DNA of 64,000 nucleotides from Phyllobacterium calauticae (GCF_019991125.1 NZ_JAGENB010000001.1:744001-808000), one strand, 5' to 3'. Shown: positions 26,350 through 34,985, counted from the stretch's first letter. The notes: generated by a model not told the origin, from the sequence alone. Numbers and translations are program-made.

Positions 26350-27252
26350 ATGAACGATCCCAATCTCAGCGATCTCGATGCGCTTGTGTCCGTGGCGCGA
26401 GCCCGCAGCTTCCGCGGCGCCGCCAAGCTGCGCGGTGTCTCGGCCTCGTCGCTCAGCGATGCCATCCGCCGGCTCGAAGAGCGTGTCGGCGTGCGCCTGC
26501 TCAACCGCACCACCCGCAGCGTTACGCCCACGGAGGCAGGCACACGCCTGCTCGAACGGCTGACGCCGGCACTCGGCGAGATCACCGGCGCGCTCGATGC
26601 GCTCAATAGTTTTCGCGATAGCCCGACGGGAACGCTGAAGCTGAATGTTCCCACCATCGTCGCCCACTGCATCCTGCCGCCGATTGTCAACCGGTTCCTC
26701 GCGGCACATCCGGGGATCAGGCTGGAAGTAACCACCAACGACACCTTCATCGACGTGCTGGCAGCCGGTTTCGACGCAGGTATCCGCTATGATGAAAGCA
26801 TCGAGCAGGACATGATCGCCGTGCCCATCGGCCCGCGCATCCAGCGTTTCATCTGCGTTGCAACACCGGCCTATCTGGAAAAGCACGGCGAACCGCAGCA
26901 CCCGAAGGACCTGCTGCAGCATGCCTGCATACGCCACCGCTTTGCCAGCGGCGCCATTGCGCCGTGGGAGTTCGAGCGGAATGGGGAGCTGGTGAAGGTC
27001 AACCCGACGGGACCGTTGATCGCCTCCACCATGGATCTGGAACTCGGTGCAGCGCTGGCAGGACTCGGCATCATCAGTACATTCGAGGAATTTTTGACGG
27101 AAGGCCTCGAAAGCGGCGCCTTCCAGCCCGTACTCGCCGAATGGTGGCAGAGTTTTTCAGGCCCCTTCCTCTACTATCCGAGCCGCAGGCTTATGCCGGC
27201 TCCGCTGCGCGCATTCGTGGATTTCATCAAATCCGGCGGCGCGAGGCCTTGA
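26350..27252 (+). CDS. LysR family transcriptional regulator
   Basis: 300 residues with the LysR winged HTH (ARSFRGAAKLRGVSASSLSD; AIRRLEERVGVRLLNRTTRS) and a substrate-binding effector domain resembling those in LTTRs beside oxidoreductases. It is divergent from the aldo/keto reductase; the 115-bp gap holds the direct repeat TGTACGG twice near 26325 and 26333, a possible binding element. Confidence 0.92.
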   Translation: MNDPNLSDLDALVSVARARSFRGAAKLRGVSASSLSDAIRRLEERVGVRLLNRTTRSVTPTEAGTRLLERLTPALGEITGALDALNSFRDSPTGTLKLNVPTIVAHCILPPIVNRFLAAHPGIRLEVTTNDTFIDVLAAGFDAGIRYDESIEQDMIAVPIGPRIQRFICVATPAYLEKHGEPQHPKDLLQHACIRHRFASGAIAPWEFERNGELVKVNPTGPLIASTMDLELGAALAGLGIISTFEEFLTEGLESGAFQPVLAEWWQSFSGPFLYYPSRRLMPAPLRAFVDFIKSGGARP

Positions 27253-27263
27253 AAGAGGGATGC

Positions 27264-27452
27264 CTATTCTTCCTCTTCCTCGTCATCATCGGACTCGATC
27301 ACATCCCAGATGAAGGCGTTCAAACGCTCTTCGATGCTTTTCCTGGAAGCGCCGGCTTTTTCCATCTCGCGCTTGATCTTGACGAACTGCGCCTTGTCTT
27401 CGGGCGAGAGGTATTTTGCAGCGTTTTCGAGTGATGACATGGAACTGGACAT
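27264..27452 (-). CDS. Small acidic-tailed hypothetical protein
   Basis: 62 residues starting MSSSMSSLENAAKYLSPEDK, with a helical middle (FVKIKREMEKAGASRKSIEE) and a run of Asp/Glu at the C-terminus (ESDDDEEEEE). Another possible start is the next Met at 27440. It is convergent with the LysR gene 12 bp away. The ribosome site is weak. I do not recognise a family; such proteins occur as conserved rhizobial hypotheticals. Confidence 0.5.
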   Translation of the reverse strand: MSSSMSSLENAAKYLSPEDKAQFVKIKREMEKAGASRKSIEERLNAFIWDVIESDDDEEEEE

Positions 27453-27526
27453 ACGCGGCTCATACCTTTTCGGACGCGACAATGGAAGGATCATATCACG
27501 CTCAGGGCCATCCATCCCTAAGAAGT

Positions 27527-27856
27527 TCAGGCAATATGCTGCTCCAGGCCGTCATCCCGGCCGCGCTCCGCCTTGTCACGACCCGCAGGGTCAGCCAAGA
27601 GCAGTGGTGGATTGCTGTCACCAAGCGGCATGTGACTGAGGATATGGATCCGGTTTTGCGCATCACGACGGATGGAATAGACCAGTTCGCCATCAAGACC
27701 GCTGTTCATCTGCCTGCTTGCGAGCCGGAACCGCAGCGTCAGCGCCACCAGCCCCAGCACGAAGGCAGGCGGAACGATCAGCCACAGCACCTTCAGCCAA
27801 TCGGAGAGCGATTGGTACGTGTCAAAAAAATCCTGCCAGAAATTGTAGGTATCCAC
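27527..27856 (-). CDS. Small single-pass membrane protein, intact paralogue
   Basis: 109 residues with an aromatic N-terminus (MDTYNFWQDFFDTYQSLSDW), a membrane helix (VLWLIVPPAFVLGLVALTLR) and a soluble tail (GLDGELVYSIRRDAQNRIHI; LSHMPLGDSNPPLLLADPAG). The final ~17 residues (RDKAERGRDDGL...) do not match the paralogue at 34413-34724, which continues ETTEVVRDLIGK, so the 3' end may be altered. Function is unknown. It is divergent from a small XRE gene and lies 400 bp from a palindromic repeat. Confidence 0.6.
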   Translation of the reverse strand: MDTYNFWQDFFDTYQSLSDWLKVLWLIVPPAFVLGLVALTLRFRLASRQMNSGLDGELVYSIRRDAQNRIHILSHMPLGDSNPPLLLADPAGRDKAERGRDDGLEQHIA

Positions 27857-27906
27857 GACGCGCTCGAAATCATTGCTACTAGAAAAGACGACAATATCCT
27901 ATAATG

Positions 27907-27934
27907 GGATAATCCGAAAGTGGGATTAATCACA
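27907..27934. promoter_or_regulatory. Paired palindromes upstream of the small XRE gene
   Basis: GGATAATCC (27907-27915) is followed by GTGGGATTAATCAC (27920-27933), which contains GATTAATC. Both carry GGAT(T)A/TAATCC halves and sit between the divergent membrane-protein and XRE genes, as expected for an XRE operator. Confidence 0.35.
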
Positions 27935-27959
27935 ATGCTCCAGTTGTTGGTTGGAGCAC

Positions 27960-28211
27960 ATGACAAAGTCCCTTCATTCAGAGCCTTATGCCGATTTCTT
28001 GGCTGTTCTTGTTGCCGCTCGACGGGCGAAGGGATTTACCCAGCAGGCCGTTGCAGACCGGTTGCAAAAGCCGCAATCCTATGTGGCGAAGATTGAAGGT
28101 GGCGAGCGCCGTCTCGACATCATTGAATTCATCGCACTTGCGCGCGCGTTGGAAATCGACCCATCGGCAATGTTCACCGACACACTGCGTGCAATCGATA
28201 GCACCATTTAA
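27960..28211 (+). CDS. Small XRE-family HTH regulator
   Basis: 83 residues starting MTKSLHSEPYADFLAVLVAA, with an HTH_3 domain (ARRAKGFTQQAVADRLQKPQ; SYVAKIEGGERRLDIIEFIA) and nothing else. The ATG at 27960 has a GGAG only three bases upstream, so the TTG at 27951 could also serve. It faces the small membrane-protein gene. No toxin or phage gene is adjacent. Confidence 0.7.
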   Translation: MTKSLHSEPYADFLAVLVAARRAKGFTQQAVADRLQKPQSYVAKIEGGERRLDIIEFIALARALEIDPSAMFTDTLRAIDSTI

Positions 28212-28256
28212 TACGAGTTTAAATCGAAGTTGGGTGATGCTTGGCATCCCGGCTCT

Positions 28257-28377
28257 GCGTGGTTCGACAAGCTCACCATGAGGGGGCTGGGTTGATTGCA
28301 AGAAGCCATATTCTGCAATGTTTGCGGTTAGCTTTGCAGCCATCCACGTCCCTCATGGTGAGCCTGTCGAACCACGC
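28257..28377. repeat. Palindromic intergenic element, copy 1 (121 bp)
   Basis: The left arm GCGTGGTTCGACAAGCTCAC... (28257-28284) is the near-perfect reverse complement of the right arm ending CTGTCGAACCACGC (28350-28377). The ~65-bp core (GATTGCAAGAAGCCATATTC...) is related to the core of the second copy at 35032-35174. Elements with GTGGTTCGACAAGCTCACCA arms are dispersed in many alphaproteobacterial genomes. It lies between the XRE gene and dpaL. Confidence 0.85.
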
Positions 28378-28381
28378 ACGA

Positions 28382-29578
28382 TCAGCTTGCAGCGCGCAAA
28401 ACCATCTCAGGCGCCAAACCCACGAGCTGTGTGTAACGCGCCGGGTCCGTCGCCCCCTCGGTGTTGACAATGAACACGCGCGAACCGGCATCAAGATGGA
28501 TGGCTTTGCGCAAATCGCGATCTTCGGCAACAGCGAGCAGGCCAGCCAAACCGGCGCCGCCGCTTTCGCCCGCAACGACGGCCATGTCCTTTCCCAGCGG
28601 CCGGGCCAGGCGGTTCATTGCCGCGACAGCGCCTTCCTCTTCAACCGTCATGAACGCATCGGCGGCACGCGAGAGGATACGCCAGGCCACGGGTGACGGC
28701 TCGTAGCATTCGAGCATCGCCATGACGGTGGCTTCGCCGTGGGCGATCTGGACCACCTCGCCCGCCTGCGCGCTGGCAAAAATGCAGGCGGCGCGGGCCG
28801 GTTCGACCACGATGAAGGCTGGACGTTTTTTTCCAAGAACAAGCGACAGATATGCTGCGAGTGCCGCGGCAACACCGCCCACACCGGCCTGCACGAAGAC
28901 GTGGGTTGGCGTTTGCGGCAGTGCACGCAAGGCTTCGCGGACGATGGCCGTGTAGCCCTGCATCACCAGCCCGGGAATGCGCTCATAACCCGGCCAGGAA
29001 GTGTCGGACACAACCGTCCAGCCATTGGCCGCGCATACCCGCGCCGACTCCCGGATGGAATCGTCATAGGTGCCGTCGACGCGGATCATCTCGGCACCGT
29101 AGCGGGCAATGGCCGCCACCCGTTCATCGCTCACCCCGGCATGCACGAAGATCGCCGACTGCGCACCCACAAGCTGGGCCCCCGCCGCGACGGACTTGCC
29201 GTGATTGCCATCGGTCGCGCAGCCGAAGGTCATGCCGCTGGCGATGGCGCGAACGGGCGGCGTGTGGAGTTCCGCAATATCCACGGCTCGGCCCAATTGC
29301 CGCTCCGCTTCCTCGAGCACGAGCCGGATCACGGCATAGGAGCCGCCCAGCGCCTTGAAGCTGCCGAGACCGAGGCGCGTGCCCTCATCCTTGACGTGGA
29401 GCGCGGCAATGCCGAGACCGGCGGCCAGCGCGGGCAGTGCATGCAGCGGCGTCGGCGCGTGATTGTCCCGATGGGACAGATACCGTTCCACTTCCGCCGC
29501 CGCGTCGACACCAAGGGTTTCCGCGTCGCGCGGGTCGAGCGGCTCATTGTGGGTGGAATGCCGGTTAAGGATCAACAT
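28382..29578 (-). CDS. dpaL: Diaminopropionate ammonia-lyase family PLP enzyme
   Basis: 398 residues of fold-type II PLP enzymes. The cofactor lysine is Lys75 in KDEGTRLGLGSFKALGGSYA, with phosphate-binding AGESGGAGLAGL toward the C-terminus and the DpaL-typical ATDGNHGKSVAAGAQ and ISDTSWPGYE-like VVSDTSWPGYERIPG. DpaL converts 2,3-diaminopropionate (and serine/threonine weakly) to pyruvate and ammonia. The start at 29578 was chosen because AGGAG lies ~10 bases upstream. It is divergent from an Lrp-type regulator 106 bp away. Confidence 0.88.
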   Translation of the reverse strand: MLILNRHSTHNEPLDPRDAETLGVDAAAEVERYLSHRDNHAPTPLHALPALAAGLGIAALHVKDEGTRLGLGSFKALGGSYAVIRLVLEEAERQLGRAVDIAELHTPPVRAIASGMTFGCATDGNHGKSVAAGAQLVGAQSAIFVHAGVSDERVAAIARYGAEMIRVDGTYDDSIRESARVCAANGWTVVSDTSWPGYERIPGLVMQGYTAIVREALRALPQTPTHVFVQAGVGGVAAALAAYLSLVLGKKRPAFIVVEPARAACIFASAQAGEVVQIAHGEATVMAMLECYEPSPVAWRILSRAADAFMTVEEEGAVAAMNRLARPLGKDMAVVAGESGGAGLAGLLAVAEDRDLRKAIHLDAGSRVFIVNTEGATDPARYTQLVGLAPEMVLRAAS

Positions 29579-29650
29579 TGCTCTTTCACTCCTGCCGTTT
29601 ACGCATTTATAGTGCGCTTGAAGCGAGAAAAGCGCTCTTATTTGGCGTGT

Positions 29651-29660
29651 CTTGCGCAAG
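29651..29660. promoter_or_regulatory. CTTGCGCAAG palindrome in the dpaL/lrp divergent promoter
   Basis: A perfect 10-base palindrome 25 bp upstream of the Lrp-type start codon and 73 bp upstream of dpaL. It may be an Lrp binding half-element; this is inferred from position only. Confidence 0.3.
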
Positions 29661-29684
29661 TTTGTTGCATGAAGGAGGTGTTCC

Positions 29685-30173
29685 ATGGCCAAACCACTGC
29701 TGACCGCGCCAGCCGAGCTCGATCATTTCGATCTTGCGATCCTCGACATCCTGCAGAGGGACAATGCAACGCCGCAACGGGTCATCGGCGAAGCGGTCAA
29801 CCTTTCCGCTCCGGCGGTGCAGCGCCGGATCAAGCGCATGGAGGAAAGCGGCGTCATTCAGGCCAATGTTGCCGTCCTCGACCCCGCCAGGCTCGGGCAG
29901 CCGATCACGATCCTTGTCGAAGTGGAGGTGGAAAGCGAGCGCATCGATCTGATCGATGCGGCGAAAAAGAGCTTTGCCGCCGCACCGGAGGTGCAGCAAT
30001 GCTACTATGTCACCGGTGAGGCCGATTTCATGCTTGTGATCATCGTGGCCAGCATGGCCGCCTATGAAGGCCTGACCCGGCGGCTGTTCTTTGCCAACCA
30101 CAATGTCAAACGCTTCCGCACGGTTGTGGTGATGGACCGCGTCAAGGCGAGTCTCGCCATCCCCTTGATCTGA
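29685..30173 (+). CDS. Lrp/AsnC family transcriptional regulator
   Basis: 162 residues: an N-terminal HTH (LDHFDLAILDILQRDNATPQ; VIGEAVNLSAPAVQRRIKRM) and a RAM/AsnC ligand domain (CYYVTGEADFMLVIIVASMA). The ATG follows GAAGGAGGTGTTCC. It is divergent from dpaL, matching the common pattern of a local Lrp regulator controlling an amino-acid lyase gene. The effector is probably the lyase substrate or product. Confidence 0.93.
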   Translation: MAKPLLTAPAELDHFDLAILDILQRDNATPQRVIGEAVNLSAPAVQRRIKRMEESGVIQANVAVLDPARLGQPITILVEVEVESERIDLIDAAKKSFAAAPEVQQCYYVTGEADFMLVIIVASMAAYEGLTRRLFFANHNVKRFRTVVVMDRVKASLAIPLI

Positions 30174-30194
30174 TCTTCACCCCGGTTTTCGAGA

Positions 30195-30224
30195 CCGGCG
30201 CGCGAAGCCGCGCGCCGGCTTAAT
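30195..30224 (+). terminator. Hairpin terminator after the Lrp gene
   Basis: Ten-base GC arms CCGGCGCGCG (30195-30204) and CGCGCGCCGG (30209-30218) around AAGC, followed by CTTAATGTTGTTT. It lies 22 bp past the stop. The T-tract is imperfect, but stem strength makes it a good candidate. Confidence 0.6.
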
Positions 30225-30243
30225 GTTGTTTGCCCGCTCTGGA

Positions 30244-30501
30244 TCAAACTTGACGGGCAGCACCATGTCTCAGCCGTGCCAGCAGGTTAAGCCAAGGCAT
30301 CCCATGGAAAATGCTCATCAGCACATACATGAGGGTCATGCCGCTGAAGGGCGATGCATTCTGCGTCGCCGAGCAGATCATGCCGGCGTCGCCGGAGAGG
30401 GCTGTGACGAGCGCCATAACAGCGAATGTCGGTGCCGCGGCGAGACGCAGCCAGCCGGCAATGCCGGGATCAGACGCGCTGCCGGAGTCCGGGCGGAACA
30501 T
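30244..30501 (-). CDS. Small membrane protein downstream of DUF899 gene
   Basis: 85 residues starting MFRPDSGSASDPGIAGWLRL, with two hydrophobic segments (LAAAPTFAVMALVTALSG; FSGMTLMYVLMSIFHGMPWL). It begins 6 bases after the DUF899 stop, so it is co-transcribed and probably co-translated. The segment ending MPWL-N-LLARLRHG looks like a short helical hairpin. A small hydrophobic partner is often found beside DUF899 genes; function is unknown. Confidence 0.6.
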   Translation of the reverse strand: MFRPDSGSASDPGIAGWLRLAAAPTFAVMALVTALSGDAGMICSATQNASPFSGMTLMYVLMSIFHGMPWLNLLARLRHGAARQV

Positions 30502-30507
30502 CGACGT

Positions 30508-31308
30508 TCAACCCTGACCGTATTTATCGTGATGGCGCCACCAGACACCGTTCTCATTCCGGCCGAACGGTGCACGATCCAGCCATTGATACATACCCCA
30601 GATGCCGTCGAGGCCGCGCGCATAGCTGGAATAGGTGTGGTAGACGACGCCCTTATCGAGCACGAAAGCGCTCAGCCCCGGCCGGTCGCGGGTGAAGGTG
30701 GCAGCATCGGTGCCTGTCATGGCCGCCATCAGATCGACCGGCCCTTCTTCACCGCGCAGCTTCCATTGCTGCACGGTCTTGCCCGCCGGCGACTGGGGCG
30801 CCGGTGCCTCCCGGCGGAAATTGTATTCTATGCCGCCGTTGTGCTGTTGCTCCTCCGTGAACAAGACGCTGAAATCCTGGTTGAAATCGCTGTTGAACGA
30901 CGAAGCCCAAGGAAAACTCCAGCCCATGCGTTGTTTGAAACCCTGCAGTTTCGCCAGCGGTGCACGCGATATCGCCGAGAAGGCGACGTCATGATTTTCC
31001 AGATGGACGGTAACGCCGTTGAACCCGTCGGCGATCGCCGAGCAGGACGGGCAGCCGGCGGTATAGTCGGGTCCGAACATGAAGTGGTAGACGAGAAGCT
31101 GCGAACGGCCCTTGAACAGATCCGCCAGCGAGGCGCTTCCCGCATCGGTATCGAACCGATATTCCTTGTCGATGCGAACCCAGGGCAGTTCCTGGCGCCG
31201 CTGTGTCAGCGCGTCGCTGCGCCGCGTCAGATCCTTCTCATCCTTGAGCAGGTCGATCCGCGCAGCCAGCCATTCCTCGCGCGTTCCAGTTATATGAGAT
31301 GTCATCAT
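30508..31308 (-). CDS. DUF899 family thioredoxin-like protein
   Basis: 266 residues. N-terminal TREEWLAARIDLLKDEKDLT and ELPWVRIDKEYRF, then LLVYHFMFGPDYTAGCPSCS with a CxxC at the thioredoxin-fold active-site position, and WMYQWLDRAPFGRNE-type C-terminus. DUF899 proteins are thioredoxin-fold proteins of undefined substrate. The start has AAGGAGAAGA directly upstream. The pair with the small membrane protein suggests an envelope-linked redox function. Confidence 0.88.
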   Translation of the reverse strand: MMTSHITGTREEWLAARIDLLKDEKDLTRRSDALTQRRQELPWVRIDKEYRFDTDAGSASLADLFKGRSQLLVYHFMFGPDYTAGCPSCSAIADGFNGVTVHLENHDVAFSAISRAPLAKLQGFKQRMGWSFPWASSFNSDFNQDFSVLFTEEQQHNGGIEYNFRREAPAPQSPAGKTVQQWKLRGEEGPVDLMAAMTGTDAATFTRDRPGLSAFVLDKGVVYHTYSSYARGLDGIWGMYQWLDRAPFGRNENGVWWRHHDKYGQG

Positions 31309-31492
31309 TCTTCTCCTTCGATTGTCGGTTGCCTGTCGTCCGTCATTGCCGGTGCGACATGTTGCTTACCGGTCCTGAGTTTAGGGCCGGATACCGAAAG
31401 CATGGGAGTTACAATTGTGACGGGATTTCCTTGGGCATGTCCCATGCATGGTCTCGCACCGCATGGTGTGCCATCGCCATTGTCCGCGAACC

Positions 31493-31930
31493 TCAGGAAT
31501 TGAACGGCTTGTCCGGTCCCGGGTCGCCGCCCGCTGCCGCCACCACCAGCCTGCGCAGATAGTGGTTCCAGCCCTTTTCGTGGTTGACGCGTTCCGTCTC
31601 GTCCGGCAGCCCGCTATGGGTGAAGCGCACCAGCGTGCCTCCCTCCTTCTCGATGAGGTCGATCTCGACCAGGCTCGACCCCGGCGGCACATTTTCATGC
31701 CCGTCCCAGCCGAAACTGTAGGCGAGGCGGTGGACAGGAATCACCTCGGTGAACTGACCGCGAACGGTGTGCGCGTCGTTGATGCTCAGGAGATAAATGC
31801 CGCCGGGATGCGGCTCGATTGTCGCTTTCGTCCCCATCCAGCGCAGGATCTTGTCGGGATCGGTGAGGAAGGCGAAGACCGTCGCCTGCGGGGCGGCAAT
31901 CTCGATTTCATTGCGAAGCGTCTCGGTCAT
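31493..31930 (-). CDS. SRPBCC/AHSA1-type START-domain protein
   Basis: 145 residues of the AHSA1-like helix-grip fold: IEIAAPQATVFAFLTDPDKI, MGTKATIEPHPGGIYLL and VRFTHSGLPDETERVNHEKG, the latter a hallmark of this family. These proteins bind hydrophobic ligands or act as small stress/chaperone-like factors; the true ligand is unknown. The ATG at 31930 follows GGAGGAGATCGCCG. It is divergent from the adenylate cyclase gene. Confidence 0.88.
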   Translation of the reverse strand: MTETLRNEIEIAAPQATVFAFLTDPDKILRWMGTKATIEPHPGGIYLLSINDAHTVRGQFTEVIPVHRLAYSFGWDGHENVPPGSSLVEIDLIEKEGGTLVRFTHSGLPDETERVNHEKGWNHYLRRLVVAAAGGDPGPDKPFNS

Positions 31931-32041
31931 CGGCGATCTCCTCCCAACAGGACGCATTCTCACTTCGGCATCGCGCAATGTAAGCCAATCGGGATTTCGC
32001 GCAAGAAACAAAAGCGGATGACAGGGACCCGGCATCGCTGC

Positions 32042-33115
32042 ATGATGGCGGGCATGCAGTTGCCGTCCGCTCTTTCCTTTCTCGTCGACGAAGCGACCGG
32101 TATGCCGGATGGCGATGCCTTTCTGACGGCGCTCGCGGCCCGGCTCATCGCCGACGGCCTGCCGCTGGCCGGCGGCACGCTCACCCAGGCGGCACCACAT
32201 CCGGTCATTGGACGGCGCACCTGGCTCTGGCGCGCCGACACGGGACAGGTGATCGAGGCGCTGGGCCTGGCCGGTCCAGCCGAGCCCCAGGACGCCAACC
32301 TTGCCGGCAACTGGCTGGCCAGCCTCGGGACGAATACCGTGCAGGAGGATTTCGCCAATGGTGCCATGCTTGGCTGGGCCGCACACCGCCCGCTGACCGG
32401 GGAGGAGTCGGACCTGCTGCGCCAGGCCGCCCGCTTTGCCGCTGCGCCGCTGGCATTGCTGGCCGCGCGTTCGACGCTGACCGCACTCCTGACCACCTAT
32501 CTCGGCCGGCGCAGCGCGACGCAGGTCCTGGCCGGGCGTTTGCGGCGCGAGCCGGGCGAGACCATCCGGGCCGCCCTGCTGTTCGCTGATCTTCGCGGCT
32601 TCACCGAATTGTCGGAGACAACAGGAGCGAAGGACGTGATTGCCGCACTCGACGCGTGGTTCGATCGGATCGCCGGTGCCGTCCATGCCTTTGGCGGCGA
32701 GGTGCTGAAATTCATCGGCGATGGCGTTCTGGCGATTTTTCCGATTGGCGAGCGTGATGCTGCCGGCGCCTGCGGCGCGGCGCTGCGTGCGGTCGCCGCT
32801 GCCCGTGCCGGGATGGACCACCTCAACCGCGACCGCGCCGCGCGGGGTGTGCCGCCGCTGTCGTTCGGCACGGCACTGCATCTCGGCGACATGCTGTGGG
32901 GCAATATCGGTACGGCCGACCGGCTGGATTTCACGGCCATCGGCCCCGCCGTCAATCTGGTCAGCCGGTTGGAGGGCCTGTGCCGCCCGCTTGGCCACAC
33001 CGTCTTGCTTTCGGGCGCCTTCGCGGCGGAAACGGCGCAGCCGCTGATCCCGCTCGGCGAGCACCGGCTGCGCGGTATTGCCGTGCCCTGTGCGGTGTTT
33101 ACACCAGCACAGTGA
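32042..33115 (+). CDS. Class III adenylate/guanylate cyclase
   Basis: About 357 residues. The N-terminal ~170 form a soluble regulatory region of the kind common in rhizobial cyclases. The C-terminal class III catalytic domain has both metal aspartates (LLFADLRGFTEL and KFIGDGVLAIF), the adenine-selecting Lys in VLKFIGDG and Asp in LDFTAIGPAVNLVSRLE, and the transition-state Asn/Arg in VNLVSR. It should make cAMP in the cytosol. Start candidates are 32018, 32042, 32045 and 32054, none with a strong ribosome site. Confidence 0.88.
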   Translation: MMAGMQLPSALSFLVDEATGMPDGDAFLTALAARLIADGLPLAGGTLTQAAPHPVIGRRTWLWRADTGQVIEALGLAGPAEPQDANLAGNWLASLGTNTVQEDFANGAMLGWAAHRPLTGEESDLLRQAARFAAAPLALLAARSTLTALLTTYLGRRSATQVLAGRLRREPGETIRAALLFADLRGFTELSETTGAKDVIAALDAWFDRIAGAVHAFGGEVLKFIGDGVLAIFPIGERDAAGACGAALRAVAAARAGMDHLNRDRAARGVPPLSFGTALHLGDMLWGNIGTADRLDFTAIGPAVNLVSRLEGLCRPLGHTVLLSGAFAAETAQPLIPLGEHRLRGIAVPCAVFTPAQ

Positions 33116-33178
33116 TGCACCGCATTTTTCCCGGACGGGCGGCTGGCTTCAACCGCCCTCCGGCAAGCCACCCGATGG

Positions 33179-34219
33179 TTACAGGGTGGCCATATCGATG
33201 ACGAAGCGGTAGCGCACATCGCTCTTGAGCACGCGCTCATAGGCTTCGTTGATATCCTTGATATCGATGGTCTCGATTTCGGCAACGATGTTGTGCTCGC
33301 CGCAGAAATCCAGCATTTCCTGGGTTTCCTTGATCGAACCGATACCCGATCCGGCGAGGCTCTTGCGTCCGGCGATCACCGAGAAGGCATTGACGGGAAC
33401 CGGGTGCTCCGGTGCCCCGACGAGAACCATGGTGCCGTCGATCTTCAGCAGGCCGAGATAAGCATTCCAGTCAATCGCCACACCGGCGGTGCAGATGATG
33501 ACGTCAAAGGTTCCCGCAAGAGTTTTGAACGTTTCGGGATTGCTGGTTGCATAATAGTGGCTTGCGCCGAGCTTCAGCCCATCGTCCTGTTTCGACAGGG
33601 TCTGGCTAAGCACCGTAATCTCCGCCCCCATCGCGTGACCCAGCTTGACGCCCATATGGCCAAGTCCGCCCATGCCGACAATGGCGATTTTCTTGCCCGG
33701 ACCCGCCTTCCAGTGCCGCAGCGGCGAATAGAGCGTGATGCCGGCGCACAGCAGCGGAGCGGCGGCATCGAGCGGCAGGTTGTCCGGAATGGAAAGGACA
33801 TAACCTTCCTTGACCACGATGGAATCCGAGTAGCCGCCCTGGGTGGGCGTGACACCATCGGCTTCAACGTCATTGTAGGTCAGGACGATGCCCGGCATGT
33901 ATTGCTCGAGATCGGCATCGCGCGCGGCGCATTTCGTGCACGAATTGACGAAACAGCCAACACCGACGCGGTCGCCCTTCTTGAACTTCGTGACCTTTGC
34001 GCCAACGGCCGCCACGATCCCGGCGACCTCATGACCCGGCACCATGGGGAATTTGGAGCCACCCCATTCGTCGCGTGCCTGATGGATATCGGAGTGGCAG
34101 ACCCCGCAATATTTTACCGAGATGACGACGTCATCGTCATTGGGTTCCCGCCGTTCGAAGACAAACGGGGTGAGCGGTTTGGAGGCGTCGGTTGCCGCAT
34201 AGCCTTTAGCAAGAGCCAT
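33179..34219 (-). CDS. Zinc-type NAD(P)-dependent alcohol dehydrogenase with degenerate structural-zinc lobe
   Basis: 346 residues of the CAD/YahK branch of medium-chain dehydrogenases. The catalytic zinc site is intact ([25 protein letters not shown]) and so is the Rossmann motif [14 protein letters not shown]. The structural lobe, normally C-x2-C-x2-C-x7-C, reads Cys94, Cys97, Arg100 and Met108 ([17 protein letters not shown]), so two of four ligands are missing. Reduction of aldehydes with NADPH is the family norm. It is monocistronic. Confidence 0.9.
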   Translation of the reverse strand: MALAKGYAATDASKPLTPFVFERREPNDDDVVISVKYCGVCHSDIHQARDEWGGSKFPMVPGHEVAGIVAAVGAKVTKFKKGDRVGVGCFVNSCTKCAARDADLEQYMPGIVLTYNDVEADGVTPTQGGYSDSIVVKEGYVLSIPDNLPLDAAAPLLCAGITLYSPLRHWKAGPGKKIAIVGMGGLGHMGVKLGHAMGAEITVLSQTLSKQDDGLKLGASHYYATSNPETFKTLAGTFDVIICTAGVAIDWNAYLGLLKIDGTMVLVGAPEHPVPVNAFSVIAGRKSLAGSGIGSIKETQEMLDFCGEHNIVAEIETIDIKDINEAYERVLKSDVRYRFVIDMATL

Positions 34220-34412
34220 GAATGATTCCTTTTGAGATGACGAGATGAGTAGGGCAAACAGCTATGCCGCAGGATAGGCCCGGAGCAATAGCGCAATCCT
34301 GCAGGCTTGTTGCACAATCCTCCAAATTGGAAGCCGCCGCTCTCCCCGCGCCGCAGTCCCGATGATGGACTGCGCAAACCCGGCCTGATTTTCTATTGGA
34401 GAAATGCCTGTC

Positions 34413-34724
34413 CTATTTGCCGATCAAATCGCGCACCACTTCTGTGGTTTCTGCGGGATCGAGCAGCAGCAGCGGCGTCTTGCCTCCGGCAAGCGGGATA
34501 TGGCTGACAACATGCAGCTGGTTGCCCGCATCGCGGTGAATGGAGTAGACTAGTTCACCGTCAAGACCCCGTTCCACCTTCCTGCTCTCGATGCGAAAGC
34601 GCAGCGTCAGCGCCACCAGCCCCAGCACGAAGGCCGGCGGAATCAGCAGCCACAGCGCCTTGATCTAATCGGGCGAGGATTGGAACGTGTCGAGCAGGTC
34701 TGACCAGAAATTGTAGTTGTCCAT
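34413..34724 (-). pseudogene. Small membrane protein paralogue interrupted by an in-frame TAG
   Basis: Reading from the ATG at 34724 gives MDNYNFWSDLLDTFQSSPD, then TAG (34667-34665), then IKALWLLIPPAFVLGLVALT and on to GLDGELVYSIHRDAGNQLHV ... VVRDLIGK. The intact paralogue at 27527-27856 has Trp (TGG) at the stop position. The remainder is still open for 83 codons and well conserved, so the mutation is recent or is read through. Translation could restart at a downstream GTG/CTG, losing only the aromatic N-terminus. Confidence 0.75.
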
Positions 34725-34739
34725 GTTCACTCCCTTGTC

Positions 34740-34985
34740 TCGCGAGGAAAGTGGTCACCCGAGGTTTATCCTCTGGTGACCGGGGAGTTAGAAAGCCGCC
34801 GCAAGACGACCGCCACGGCCTTTAAGCCGAAGCTCTGGACATACGCCGAGACCTCCCCGGCCATAGGGCTGAGGAGGCATCATTGCGGTTGATGCCAACC
34901 GCTTGCGGTGGGGTTTCTAAGCCCCAAGACCGATCCGTTTCGACCGGCCTCACCGCGGACCATAGTGGGAAAGTGAAGCGGGTGG
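34740..34985. ncRNA. Candidate structured non-coding RNA upstream of the pseudogene
   Basis: This ~245-bp stretch has no coding frame. It holds several hairpins: GGTCACC...GGTGACC (34753-34781) with an inner GAGG/CCTC; CCTCC...GGAGG (34852-34877); GCGGTTGATGCCAACCGC (34885-34902); and GGGG...CCCC (34910-34925). The loop TTTCTAA of the last is complementary to TTAGAAA near 34788-34794, a possible long-range pairing. The density and mutual complementarity resemble C4-type antisense RNAs, but family and strand are unproven. Confidence 0.35.

Noticed and set aside
31934..33064. Minus-strand open frame extending the SRPBCC gene through the adenylate cyclase gene
   Set aside because: The SRPBCC fold begins at the ATG at 31930 with GGAGGAGATCGCCG upstream; the extension is antisense to the cyclase catalytic domain.
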